Assembly: GCA_036478235.1 (NCBI GenBank)
Contig: JAZGDZ010000077.1
Coordinates: forward strand, 1 to 17,247
Direction: 5' to 3'
DNA: 17,247 bases
DNA from: JACZWZ01 sp036478235
Lineage (GTDB): Bacteria > Actinomycetota > Acidimicrobiia > Spongiisociales > UBA11373
Under the pieces are notes generated by a model. The model saw only the letters and a program-made list of their open reading frames with translations, was not told the DNA's origin and did no database searches. Below are positions 1-7,227 of the stretch, piece by piece (the first letter of the stretch is position 1; each line of letters opens with the position of its first letter). The position numbers and the translations under genes were made by a program.

Positions 1-76
1 GATGTCTGATGTCTGATGTCTGATGTCTGATGTCTGATGTCTGATGTCTGATGTCTGATGTCTGATGTCTGATGTC
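1..76. repeat. Heptanucleotide tandem repeat (GATGTCT, about 10.9 copies)
   Basis: Ten perfect copies of GATGTCT are followed by six bases of an eleventh, directly at the window edge. The unit length is not a multiple of three. Each unit contains TGATG, an overlapping stop and start, so every ATG inside the array except the last meets a stop within six codons. The last ATG (72) opens the downstream YjbQ frame. It may be a true variable-number repeat or the point where an assembly broke. The true copy number cannot be known, because the array reaches position 1. Confidence 0.95.
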
Positions 77-95
77 GCGTAGCCTCTTCCACCTG

Positions 96-500
96 ATGGA
101 CACCACCGAAATCAGCTTTACGACCGGGCGCAACGCCGCCACCGTCGATCTCACCGCCGAGGTCGCCGCCTTCGTCGCCGGCAGGGGCGACGGCCTCCTC
201 AACGTCTGGGTGCCGCATGCCACCGCCGGGATCGCGGTCTTCGAGACCGGTGCCGGGAGCGAGGAAGATCTGCTCGCCCGACTCGACGAGGTGCTGCCCC
301 GTGACGGGCGCTGGCGTCACTCTCACGGATCGCCCGGCCACGGAGCCGACCATGTCATGCCGGCGTTCATCGCCCCGTCTATCTCGATCCCCGTCGTCGA
401 CGGGATCATGCAGCTGGGCACCTGGCAGTCGATCGTTCTGGTGGATCCGAACCGCGACAACCCGAACCGTCGAGTGCTCTTGTCCTTCCTCCCGGGATGA
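96..500 (+). CDS. YjbQ/UPF0047 family protein
   Basis: The product is about 134 residues and fits the single-domain YjbQ (UPF0047) fold. Visible family signatures are the VPHATAGIAVFETGAG segment, then W-x-H-x-HGSPGHGADH, and the C-terminal LGTWQSIVLVDPNRDNP stretch. The histidines and the GTWQ loop form the conserved active-site-like pocket of this family. Members have been reported to show weak thiamine-phosphate synthase activity, but the physiological role is uncertain. I chose ATG 96 (MDTTEIS) because homologues begin close to this point. ATG 72, inside the last repeat unit, would add eight residues. Neither start has a clear Shine-Dalgarno sequence, since the upstream DNA is the GATGTCT array. 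The gene lies 58 bp before the molybdoenzyme gene on the same strand. Family assignment is firm; function is not. Confidence 0.9.
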   Translation: MDTTEISFTTGRNAATVDLTAEVAAFVAGRGDGLLNVWVPHATAGIAVFETGAGSEEDLLARLDEVLPRDGRWRHSHGSPGHGADHVMPAFIAPSISIPVVDGIMQLGTWQSIVLVDPNRDNPNRRVLLSFLPG

Positions 501-558
501 GCATCTTGTAGGAAGGAGCCGGAGCCGCGGCCGGTTACAGGACGCGAAAGGAGAGACC

Positions 559-1578
559 ATCGACCGCCTGATTCCACTTGACGAAGCGAACGCGGCGGCG
601 CCACTCGGGTCGCTGCGGGCCGACGCCATGCCGTCGGAGATGTTCTACGTGCGCTCCAACTTCGGCGTCCCCCAGGTGGATCTTCGATCGTGGAGGCTCT
701 CGGTGGGCGGTCTGGTCGGTTTGCCCGACACCTACTCGATCGACGACCTGCGGGCGCTCGGTGAGTCGACCGAACTGGTGACTCTCGAGTGCGCCGGCAA
801 CGGGCGATTGCTGATGGATCCGGTTCCCGACGGTGCCCCGTGGAAGCTCGGTGCGGTCGGCGTGGCCGAATTCACCGGAGTTGCCTTGCGGAGGGTGCTC
901 GAGCCGGCCCAGACCGCGGCCGAGGTGATCGAGTTCGTCTTCACCGGCGCCGACCGCGGCTCGGTGGAGTCCGACGGCGCAGTCAACTACGCCTTCAGCC
1001 TGACCCGGGACGAGGCCCTCGGCGGCGGGCCGATGCTGGCGTGGGCGATGAACGGCGAGCCTCTGTCGGTGGAGCACGGTGCCCCGTTGCGACTGGTGGT
1101 CCCCGGCAACTATGGGATGAGCTCGGTGAAGTGGTTGACGACGATCACCGCGGTCGATAGACCCTTCACCGGTCACTTCCGTCAGAAGTACCGGTACTTG
1201 GGCGATCCTGTCGCCCCCGAGGAGGCCCCCGTCGGGCGGATGCGGGTGCGGTCGCTGATGACCTCCCCGGCGGACGGAGACGAGGTCGGCGGCGAGGTCG
1301 TGATCAGCGGGATCGCCTGGTCGGGACACGGGCCGATCGCCGCCGTCGAGGTCGGCATCGACGGGCAGAGGTCCGATGCCCTTCTCGGATCGCCCTTCGG
1401 CCGGTTCGGCCCCACCCCGTGGTCGGTGGCGGTTCCGCTGGATCCCGGACCGCACACCCTGGCCGCTCGGGCCACCGACGCGGTGGGGAACACCCAGCCA
1501 CTGGACCCGATCTGGAACCGAAACGGGTACGCCAACAACGTGGTCCACCGGATCGAGGTCACCGCGAGCGATCCCTAG
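559..1578 (+). CDS. Sulfite-oxidase-fold molybdopterin-dependent oxidoreductase
   Basis: The product is about 339 residues with two domains: an SUOX-fold molybdopterin domain (residues about 15-210) and a C-terminal Mo-cofactor dimerisation, Ig-like domain (about 225-335). The LVTLECAGNGR motif carries the expected molybdenum-ligand cysteine near residue 78. PWKLGAVGVAEFTGV, VVPGNYGMSSVKW and the YVRSNFGVP segment are also typical. No cytochrome b5 domain and no Sec or Tat signal are visible, so it is probably cytoplasmic and uses an external electron acceptor. The substrate is unknown; sulfite is possible but not shown. The start is odd. The conserved N-terminus (PLGSLR...EMFYVRSNF) has no ATG, GTG or TTG in frame before ATG 628, yet AAAGGAG at 547-553 sits five bases before an in-frame ATC at 559. 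I used ATC 559; ATG 628 would remove 23 residues. Confidence 0.85.
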   Translation: MDRLIPLDEANAAAPLGSLRADAMPSEMFYVRSNFGVPQVDLRSWRLSVGGLVGLPDTYSIDDLRALGESTELVTLECAGNGRLLMDPVPDGAPWKLGAVGVAEFTGVALRRVLEPAQTAAEVIEFVFTGADRGSVESDGAVNYAFSLTRDEALGGGPMLAWAMNGEPLSVEHGAPLRLVVPGNYGMSSVKWLTTITAVDRPFTGHFRQKYRYLGDPVAPEEAPVGRMRVRSLMTSPADGDEVGGEVVISGIAWSGHGPIAAVEVGIDGQRSDALLGSPFGRFGPTPWSVAVPLDPGPHTLAARATDAVGNTQPLDPIWNRNGYANNVVHRIEVTASDP

Positions 1579-1636
1579 GGCTGGGACCCGGAGGCGCTCC
1601 GGTGGTGGGGTTGGTCGCCGGACCGAACCTGCCGGC

Positions 1637-2536
1637 TCAGGTCACGAGGCGGGCGGCCCTCCGTTCGAAGATCTCCGCTGCCTTCAACAACCGGTCCGGC
1701 AGCTCCATGATCTTTTGCTGCAGCTCGCGGGACCTGGCGGAGAGGCCGGTGAGGTGCTCGATCCTCCAATCCCGCAGCAGTGGCTCGATGACCCGATCGT
1801 GGTGGATTCGCAGGTTGTAGACACCGACCTTCGCCATGTCGACGGCCCTGCGGACGAATCCGGGTATCGCCGTGCCCGGCATCTTGAAGTTGTCGAAGAC
1901 ACGGAAGATCGGCTCGAGCATCGTTTCGGGGCTCTGCTCGAGCATGGCGGATGTCACACCCCGGTAGAACATGAAATGGTGGTTCTCATCGATGGCGATA
2001 CGGGCCATCAGGGCGTAGGCCGTCTTATCATCGGCCAGCCGGCCGGCATTGCGGTGGCTGACCCGGGTCGCCAGTTCCTGTGCCGAGGTATAGACGAAGA
2101 GCGCCGCCGGATCCTCATATCCGGTGAGGTGGCCGGCCTCCATCGTGGCCATCCGATCGTCTTCGAGCCCTTGGGGGTCGCAGTTACGTGACGTGAGCAG
2201 GTAGGACCGCAGCGCGATCGCGTGCTGACCCTCCTCAGCGGTCCACAGGTTGGCCCATTCGGCATAGGCCCCGTCTTTCGGCAACCGGGCGGCGATCTCG
2301 GCGTGGTAGTAGGGCAGGTTGTCTTCGGTGAGGAGGTTGAGCACAAGTGCCGTCCGAATCTCGGGCGACAAGCTCGCTTGACTCGGATCCCAGGGCTCTT
2401 CGACGAAACTCCGGCCCTGTTCCCACGGGACGTACTCGTGGGCGTACCAATCCTCGCGTCGCTCCCGATGCTCTGCCGTGAGGCGCATCACCGTCGGTTC
2501 GACGGCCTGGAGAAGCTCCAGCTGCTCGGTGTTCAC
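1637..2536 (-). CDS. Acyl-[acyl-carrier-protein] desaturase, diiron ferritin-like
   Basis: The 299-residue product fits the plant-type soluble acyl-ACP desaturases (stearoyl-ACP 9-desaturase and the mycobacterial DesA group). These insert a cis double bond into ACP- or CoA-bound acyl chains using O2 and ferredoxin-derived electrons. The diiron ligand set is visible: E71 (LTEDN), E102-x-x-H105 (EEGQH), E154 (SAQELATR) and E184-x-x-H187 (DENHH), in the usual helical order and spacing. The GTG start is supported by GAGGGG about six bases upstream. The gene is last in a minus-strand row after the ferredoxin and DUF971 genes. The ferredoxin is a plausible direct electron donor, which is inferred from position. 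Positional specificity of desaturation cannot be read from sequence. Confidence 0.92.
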   Translation of the reverse strand: MNTEQLELLQAVEPTVMRLTAEHRERREDWYAHEYVPWEQGRSFVEEPWDPSQASLSPEIRTALVLNLLTEDNLPYYHAEIAARLPKDGAYAEWANLWTAEEGQHAIALRSYLLTSRNCDPQGLEDDRMATMEAGHLTGYEDPAALFVYTSAQELATRVSHRNAGRLADDKTAYALMARIAIDENHHFMFYRGVTSAMLEQSPETMLEPIFRVFDNFKMPGTAIPGFVRRAVDMAKVGVYNLRIHHDRVIEPLLRDWRIEHLTGLSARSRELQQKIMELPDRLLKAAEIFERRAARLVT

Positions 2537-2692
2537 AGGATCCCCTCACGGCCACGGACGGCGAAGCGCCGATCCCGCAGCCACCTTAGGAACTCGCTGG
2601 GCATTAGCGAGGGAAGCGCTCGGCTCTCCCCAACTGGTCCTGGCTGACACTCTCGGGTCGCGACTCGACCGGGCCCGGTTGCAGCAGCCTGC

Positions 2693-2992
2693 TCACGCCG
2701 CCTCCGCTCCGAGGGAGCGCAGCAGCGGGTACGGGAAGATCCCGGTGGCGTGGGCGTCGGGGCCGAATCCGATCGATACGGCATAGTCGCCGACGAGCGA
2801 CACGTCGGCGATCGTGATCGCCAGCAGGCCTTCAAGCATCCGCGCGGTGCGATCGACGCCATCGGGCTCTCGACAGGAGGCGCAGGGGCAGGCTGCCCGC
2901 AGCGACCGCGCCGGGATCACGTCCCTGCTGCCGTCGTCCCAGAAAACGGTGAGCGCCGACGGCTCGACCTCGATCCGGGCTGGTACCTCCAT
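2693..2992 (-). CDS. DUF971 (GBBH-like N-terminal) domain protein
   Basis: The product is 99 residues and is a single DUF971 domain, the fold found at the N-terminus of gamma-butyrobetaine hydroxylase. It is recognised by the order 'L.V.W.DG....IPA..LR..CPCA.CR', a middle I.DV..VG.YA segment, and the closing G-IFPYPLLRSL. The CPCASC cluster of three cysteines could bind zinc or take part in Fe-S chemistry; such stand-alone proteins are often encoded near Fe-S genes. Here the gene lies between a ferredoxin gene and a diiron desaturase gene on the same strand, which suits a role in metal-centre assembly, but this is inference. I chose ATG 2992 (MEVPARIEV), where homology begins. The frame extends upstream to 3226, but that part is arginine-rich and looks non-coding. 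No strong Shine-Dalgarno sequence precedes the chosen ATG. Confidence 0.8.
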   Translation of the reverse strand: MEVPARIEVEPSALTVFWDDGSRDVIPARSLRAACPCASCREPDGVDRTARMLEGLLAITIADVSLVGDYAVSIGFGPDAHATGIFPYPLLRSLGAEAA

Positions 2993-3159
2993 CTGCGGAG
3001 CGTATCGGCTACCGGACCCAACCCATGGTCGGGACGAACGATCGAAAGGCTGCAAGCCGGAAGCGTCGTCGCGACCCCGGCCACGGGTCAGTCGTCGAGA
3101 TCGGCGCCTACGAGCACGTCTCGACGGACCCTTGTCTGGCCTTCCTTTGGCGCCTCCAG

Positions 3160-3483
3160 TCAGACACCCCGCCCGGCCAGAGCCTCGTCGGTGAAGGGCT
3201 CGATCATGATGCACTCGCCGGGGCATTCCTCGGCGGCCTCGATCACATCTTCCATCAGCTTGTCGGGGACTCGAGCCACACCCTTCGCGCCCTCGGGTCC
3301 GTGCCCGTCGCCGGTCTCATCGTCGAAGATGATGGTGGCACCGAAATGGGCGGCTTCTTCCTTTACGACCCATAGTCCATCGTCGCGGGCCACAAAGACG
3401 TCCGGTGCGATCTCTTCACAGATACCGTCACCCGTGCAGAGGTCCTGGTCGATCCAGACCATCATTTTCGACGAATCAGCCAT
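3160..3483 (-). CDS. Ferredoxin, 3Fe-4S/4Fe-4S type
   Basis: The product is 107 residues and acidic. Cysteines sit at 16 and 22 (DLCTGDGICEEIAPDVF) and at 87 and 91 (EECPGECI). This is the layout of small actinobacterial ferredoxins, where Cys-x5-Cys and a later Cys-Pro hold a 3Fe-4S or 4Fe-4S cluster. A segment of about 35 residues between the halves (about 35-70) makes it longer than the usual ~65 residues of the P450-partner ferredoxins. ATG 3483 is favoured over the adjacent GTG 3486 because GTGGGA lies at suitable spacing. It is first in a minus-strand row with DUF971 (168 bp downstream) and the acyl-ACP desaturase, so it may supply electrons to the desaturase. That partnership is inferred from position only. 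Confidence 0.88.
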   Translation of the reverse strand: MADSSKMMVWIDQDLCTGDGICEEIAPDVFVARDDGLWVVKEEAAHFGATIIFDDETGDGHGPEGAKGVARVPDKLMEDVIEAAEECPGECIMIEPFTDEALAGRGV

Positions 3484-3588
3484 CACGATCCCACTACTGA
3501 TCGGAGAGCCGCGAGGCTAATACCGAGGGCGGTCCTAACTCGTTGGGACAGGAACCTGCAATTGCCCCGGTCCCGGAGAGCCGCGGAG

Positions 3589-3915
3589 TCATTGAGAAGG
3601 GGTGCCAGGCAGTTCGAGGCCCCGTTTGAAGCGGGCCAGTCCCTCGACCTGGCGGATGAATCGGGCGCTGCGACGGAAGCGTTGCCCTATCTGCTCGTAG
3701 CTCTCGCCGCCGGCTCGCAGTGCGAGAACCCTCCGCTCGATAGCCCGTGGTGTCCGCTTGACGGGAGATCTCGATCGCGGGATCTGAGTCCACTCGATGA
3801 TGCGGGTGACGTGGATGGGGCTTCGTCGGATCCGGCGGGCGATCTCCTCGATGCTGACGCCTTCGTCACGCATGATGAGGATCCGTCGTTCGACAGGCCT
3901 GAGCGTCTGGGTCAT
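3589..3915 (-). CDS. Small protein of two helix-turn-helix repeats
   Basis: The product is 108 residues and basic, made of two related units: residues about 5-45 (ERRILIMRDEGVSIEEIARR...) and about 58-98 (ERRVLALRAGGESYEQIGQR...). Both share the pattern ERR-hydrophobic-L-x-x-R-x-x-G-x-S-x-E-x-I-x-x-R-x-RRS, which is typical of sigma-70 region 4 or other simple HTH folds. No effector or dimerisation domain is present, so it is probably a compact DNA-binding protein, perhaps with the two HTHs contacting successive half-sites. The ATG at 3915 has AGGAG about ten bases upstream and GAGAG nearer. A perfect 14-bp inverted repeat lies 70 bp upstream (3985-4016) and could be its operator or a terminator. 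I do not recognise a named family. Confidence 0.75.
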   Translation of the reverse strand: MTQTLRPVERRILIMRDEGVSIEEIARRIRRSPIHVTRIIEWTQIPRSRSPVKRTPRAIERRVLALRAGGESYEQIGQRFRRSARFIRQVEGLARFKRGLELPGTPSQ

Positions 3916-3984
3916 CTTCTCTCAGCTCCTGAGTCTGTGCCGACAGTAGCGGGCGCTATCTCTTGAGCGTGCTGCTGCCCTCAT

Positions 3985-4016
3985 TTAGGGCGTCCGCCAA
4001 TAGGCGGACGCCCTAA
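3985..4016. terminator. Perfect 14-bp inverted repeat with 4-base loop
   Basis: The arms are TTAGGGCGTCCGCC (3985-3998) and GGCGGACGCCCTAA (4003-4016), with loop AATA. This would form a very stable hairpin on either strand. There is no long T tract on either side. It lies between the 3' end of the minus-strand baeRF gene and the start of the minus-strand HTH gene, so it may terminate the former or serve as an operator for the latter. Confidence 0.6.
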
Positions 4017-4291
4017 GCATTGTCAATGGCTCTTCGCCGTACGGCTCATCGCTGGTCTTGGCTGCGGTGTTCGAGATTTGGCTGCGGCGTTCGGGTCCTA
4101 TTCGGCCCCGAAGCGCCTCCGCATGGAAGTGTCGCCCTGCGGACGGCGCCTTGTTCTACCTACTCGGCCTCGAACCCCTCCGCAGGTTGGAGCCGCCCTG
4201 CGGGCGGCGCTGTGTACTACGGCCCGGGGCCCCCAGCCCCAGGCCGCCGAGTCCGCGCCTATTGGCACGCCCTCATTCGCTTCATACGCAG
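4017..4291. repeat. Gene-free stretch with two sets of imperfect direct repeats
   Basis: A 20-bp unit beginning TTGGCTGCGG occurs at 4059-4078 and again at 4079-4098. A longer unit of about 58 bp occurs at 4102-4159 and 4164-4220; both copies begin TCGGCC-CGAA, continue CCTCCGCA and CGCCCTGCGG-CGGCGC, and end TAC. The long copies differ by scattered substitutions and small indels. Open frames across this stretch (for example from 4058) run antisense into the baeRF gene and lack convincing protein character. With the hairpin at 3985-4016, this gives over 370 bp with no supported gene. Confidence 0.7.
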
Positions 4292-5356
4292 TCAGTACCG
4301 GAAGATCGCCGCCAGGGTCGTGGCGGCGCTCACTGCCGGGAGCGCCTCGCCGCCACGGCGCAGCGTGTTGACGATGGCCAGGTTGACCCGGGCCCGGTCG
4401 TCGGTGCTGGGATCGAACAGGAGGGTGCGAACCCGCCCGGCCTGGGCCGCCCGCGCCACCTCGGCGGGGTCGGCACTGGACTTCCCGGAGGATCCGAGAC
4501 TGCCGATTTGATCGAGCAAGCGAGCAGTACGTTCGCCGGCCATCCCGTGCACCGCCGCGGCCGCCTTTGCCTGCAGGTCGCGCTCGTCGAAACCGTCGGG
4601 GTGGGCTTCAACCGCGGGCAGGAAGTCGCGCAACGCACTCACGGTGCGGTAGATGGCGGGCAGCCGCCCCGGGCCGACAAGCAGCAAGGGCGCCGCGTCG
4701 TTGCGGATGCCGGCGCCCACCGCCGCATCGACCGCCCGCAGATAGGTGCGCACCGGCTCGAACTCGACGTCTTCATCGACACCCTGGCCGTGGAAGGTGG
4801 CGAATCCGCCGCGAGCGGTGGCATGGAGCTGCAGCTGTTGTTCCAGGTCGCGAAAGCGGGTGATGTCGGAAAGCGCTCCGGGGGCATCCGGCAGATTCAT
4901 CGGGGCGATTCTCCACCGATCCGATCGCCACAGATGGCAGCCACCTCTGGTGATCGTGAGCACGAAGCAGTGGATCGGATCGAGGCTTTCGACGAGCGGA
5001 ACCACATGGAACTCGTCGGCGACGTATACGTACTCGGGGGTCGGCGTTATGAGCGGGATGAGCTGTTGGTGGCCGGGGGCGGTGAACAGGGCTACCGCCG
5101 GCACCGAGCGAGAAAGCGGGTGGGCCGACCTCACGATGTCGGTGATCGGGTCGAGAAGCTCGGAGCTGGTTTTCGGAGCGGCTCCGCGCTCCTCGAGCAG
5201 GGAGGCCGCGTGCTTGACGAGGTTGCGGACGCTGATGGCGTCCTGGCGGCTGTCGGTGTGATCGACCGGGACGATGATCGTCACCTTTGGGGTCGTATCG
5301 ACGGTAAGAAGATCCCGGAATTCGACGGTTGCTGGGACTGGAGTCGTGATCGTCAT
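4292..5356 (-). CDS. baeRF-family protein (bacterial homologue of archaeo-eukaryotic release factor eRF1)
   Basis: The product is 354 residues. The order of segments fits the bacterial archaeo-eukaryotic release factor (baeRF) families, closest to the family-3 type. An N-terminal domain begins VTIIVPVDHTDSRQDAISVRNL. A middle part carries LFTAPGHQQLIPL, VADEFHVVPLVESL, then FVLTITRGGCHLWRSD. A linker has FHGQGVDEDVE, followed by VRTYLRAVDAAVGAGI. The C-terminal part contains PLLLVGPGRLPAIYRTV and VRTLLFDPS. The eRF1 catalytic GGQ is absent. These families are predicted to act at the ribosome in rescue or hibernation, without direct proof that I know of. ATG 5356 is the only suitable start; GGGAG is very close to it. 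Neighbours give no extra clue. The longest plus-strand frame (4058-5392) is its antisense shadow. Confidence 0.75.
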   Translation of the reverse strand: MTITTPVPATVEFRDLLTVDTTPKVTIIVPVDHTDSRQDAISVRNLVKHAASLLEERGAAPKTSSELLDPITDIVRSAHPLSRSVPAVALFTAPGHQQLIPLITPTPEYVYVADEFHVVPLVESLDPIHCFVLTITRGGCHLWRSDRWRIAPMNLPDAPGALSDITRFRDLEQQLQLHATARGGFATFHGQGVDEDVEFEPVRTYLRAVDAAVGAGIRNDAAPLLLVGPGRLPAIYRTVSALRDFLPAVEAHPDGFDERDLQAKAAAAVHGMAGERTARLLDQIGSLGSSGKSSADPAEVARAAQAGRVRTLLFDPSTDDRARVNLAIVNTLRRGGEALPAVSAATTLAAIFRY

Positions 5357-5563
5357 GCTCCCATGGTGGGCTGCTCACGCAGGCATCGGTAGGGGCCGAT
5401 GGTGGGTTCCATTCCGGCACGGTATCAGTCGCGTTGTGGGGACGCGGCGCCGGCGACAACGCCATCTTCCGAGATCTGAGCCGCACCTAAATGATTGTTG
5501 ATGCCGAGCATCTCCCCTCGGGGACCGAGGCCCCGTAGCCCCATGCGGCCGTCCCCTCGATGC

Positions 5564-5863
5564 CTACTCGCGCTTCGAAGCTCCGGGTTCAGCCACCCTG
5601 CTCAGGTAGTGAGGGAGATCGCCCAGGTTGAAGCCCGAAAGGCTGTCTCCGGTGGTGCGCAGGTACTTGCCTGTCGGGCCGTTCACAACGTGGACGTAGG
5701 CACGCTCGGCGATCTCCTCCACGTAGTAACGGTGAATGTCGCCCTCGATGTCATCGATGGCATCGGCCTTCAGGCGCGGCGACCAGGCTTCACCCACATG
5801 GCACAGTGCCGTGATATCCCCCTGCGTGTCCTTGGCGGTCTGGCGGACACGTCGTTCCGTCAT
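5564..5863 (-). CDS. DUF3892 family protein
   Basis: The product is 99 residues, soluble, with no signal peptide. It matches the DUF3892 pattern: GDITALCHVGEAW near the N-terminus, a middle A-I-DDIEGDIHRYYVEE segment, the AYVHVVNGPTGKYLRTTGD core, and a final N-LGDLPHYL. The function of this family is unknown. I chose ATG 5863 (MTERRVRQ) because AGGGAGGA lies five to six bases upstream, a near-ideal Shine-Dalgarno site. The frame could be extended to 5911, but that would put the ribosome site inside the gene. It stands alone, with a gap of about 200 bp to the baeRF start downstream. Confidence 0.8.
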   Translation of the reverse strand: MTERRVRQTAKDTQGDITALCHVGEAWSPRLKADAIDDIEGDIHRYYVEEIAERAYVHVVNGPTGKYLRTTGDSLSGFNLGDLPHYLSRVAEPGASKRE

Positions 5864-5974
5864 GGCTTCCTCCCTTGTGGCCATGACGTACGCCCGTCCA
5901 GAAGGTACCACCCCATCCCGGTGCGCGTGCAGAGACGGTTATCGCGATCTCAGCTTCTGCACCCGGCTGGTGAT

Positions 5975-6067
5975 GCGCGACGGATAGCGCGTAGAGTCGA
6001 CCACCCGCCTTCTAGACCCGATCTCACTTTGCCGGGCTAGGGGGGTTGGTCCGCCGGGTTGCCGGTC
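5975..6067. repeat. Dispersed structured repeat, copy 1
   Basis: This 93-bp segment closely resembles 9171-9264. Both copies start GCGCGACGGATA followed by R-CGCG, share CTAGACCC, ATCTCAC, TTGCCGGGCTAG and a G-run, and end GTTGCCGGT. Within the copy CTAGACCCG (6012-6020) can pair with CGGGCTAG (6033-6040), giving an 8-bp stem with one bulged A. The copy lies between the DUF3892 start and the 3' end of the MscS gene. Confidence 0.75.
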
Positions 6068-6114
6068 GGGGAGGGGGCTGGCGCTTCACCGAAACCGCAG
6101 GTCGAGCACTCGCA

Positions 6115-6624
6115 CTAGGCATCGTCGATCGCACGATCAAAGTTCTCGACCGTACCGATCTTGCTGTATGGCACATAGGCGAGCCATTCGCCGCCATCGT
6201 CATTTACCCTCAGCACTACACCGCGCAATTCGAACTTCAGCACCTCCCCGCGTTTTCCGTCCATTGTGACCTCTTCGCCGGCACGGAAGTTGTCGGCGAA
6301 CACGAACGAGATGTAGCCAATGATGTCCCGGATGAGCGGCTGCGCTCCAAACGAGATCGCAAGGCCGATGACGCCAAGGGCGGCGACGAGCGCGGCGATT
6401 TGAATCCCGAGCGTATCGAGGACCAGCAGCCCCGCGATGGCGGTGAGCACCACTCTCAGGGCCGTGCGCGCCACCTGCCGGAGGGACGCGATCCGCTCCG
6501 CATCCCCACGCTCGGCACGGGTGAAGAAGCGGCCGAGCGCGATCCTGAGCGCAACGTTGACGACGAGCGCCCCCACCACGATCCCGACAACGCGAGCAGC
6601 CGTGAGCGTCGATCCTTCCAGCAT
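6115..6624 (-). CDS. Small MscS-family mechanosensitive channel
   Basis: The product is 169 residues. Three membrane segments are visible: residues about 8-30 (TAARVVGIVVGALVVNVAL), about 54-72 (ALRVVLTAIAGLLVLDTLGI) and about 76-100, the pore-lining TM3 (ALVAALGVIGLAISFGAQPLIRD). The MscS beta domain follows (FRAGEEVTMDGKRGEV through VPYSKIGTVENFDR). The protein ends right after the beta domain and lacks the C-terminal alpha/beta cage of E. coli MscS (286 residues), so it is a minimal form. MscS proteins release small solutes when membrane tension rises. ATG 6624 is chosen because GAGGGGAG lies about five bases upstream; the longer frame to 6711 begins with a hydrophilic, non-conserved stretch. 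Confidence 0.9.
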   Translation of the reverse strand: MLEGSTLTAARVVGIVVGALVVNVALRIALGRFFTRAERGDAERIASLRQVARTALRVVLTAIAGLLVLDTLGIQIAALVAALGVIGLAISFGAQPLIRDIIGYISFVFADNFRAGEEVTMDGKRGEVLKFELRGVVLRVNDDGGEWLAYVPYSKIGTVENFDRAIDDA

Positions 6625-6900
6625 CGGTCTCCCCTCAGTGGAATCCGAGTGAACCTTACGGCTCTGCGGCCGAAAGGAGCGTGACCCCGATGTGGTGTTA
6701 GACACACGCAACGCCTCTCACACAGGAGCACATATCATCCGATCTGGAACACCCCGAACAGAAGCGCTGCCCGCACAGAACGGCAGGCCTCCACCGCCCC
6801 TTCTGGCGCGTGTCAAGACGATCACTGTGACGCGCAAGGCGATGTGCTACTTGACGCACCCACCGGATTCACTACCTCATCTGATTAGTACGCTCAGAAG

Positions 6901-7098
6901 GTGAGCAACCGGAGACCCAGCCCACCGGGGGCCTACCAGATAGAAATGTCCGTCACCTGCCGCGAGTGCGATAGGCGGGTGGACGGTGCAATGGTGTTCA
7001 CCGCCAGGAATCAGATCATCGAATCTACCGGGTTCATGGTGTTCTCAGAGCCACCGGGCGCTGTATGCGAGGAGTGCCTTGGACCGATGGAGATGTGA
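6901..7098 (+). CDS. Small CxxC...CxxC protein (putative zinc ribbon)
   Basis: The product is 65 residues. Two CxxC knuckles, C20-x-x-C23 (TCRECDRR) and C56-x-x-C59 (VCEECLGP), are 33 residues apart and most likely hold one zinc ion. No other domain is seen. The GTG start has only a weak Shine-Dalgarno sequence (AGAAG); ATG 6946 (MSVTCREC) is a possible alternative that keeps both knuckles. The gene is divergent from the MscS gene, separated by about 276 bp in which no other gene is supported. I do not recognise a family. Coding status is probable but not certain, because the frame is short. Confidence 0.55.
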   Translation: MSNRRPSPPGAYQIEMSVTCRECDRRVDGAMVFTARNQIIESTGFMVFSEPPGAVCEECLGPMEM

Positions 7099-7227
7099 GG
7101 CGAAGGGCGATCAGGACACCCCCGAAGAGAAGGCTGAGCCGAACTCCAACTCTCCTCCGCTGGAGGCGGCTGCCACCAACAGCGTGGCCCGGACCAACGC
7201 TACGAGTCGCTGAGGATGGGGCGGCAG

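Noticed and set aside
1..76. Tandem array as a CRISPR array
   Set aside because: Units are seven bases long with no spacers.
535..1548. 337-codon minus-strand open frame
   Set aside because: It is antisense to the molybdoenzyme, which has clear family motifs.
4058..5392. 444-codon plus-strand open frame
   Set aside because: It is antisense to the baeRF gene and has arginine- and glycine-rich composition typical of shadows in GC-rich DNA.
5516..5530. Hairpin CCTCGG-GGA-CCGAGG downstream of the DUF3892 gene as a terminator
   Set aside because: The six-pair stem is followed by no T tract and such dyads are common by chance in GC-rich DNA.
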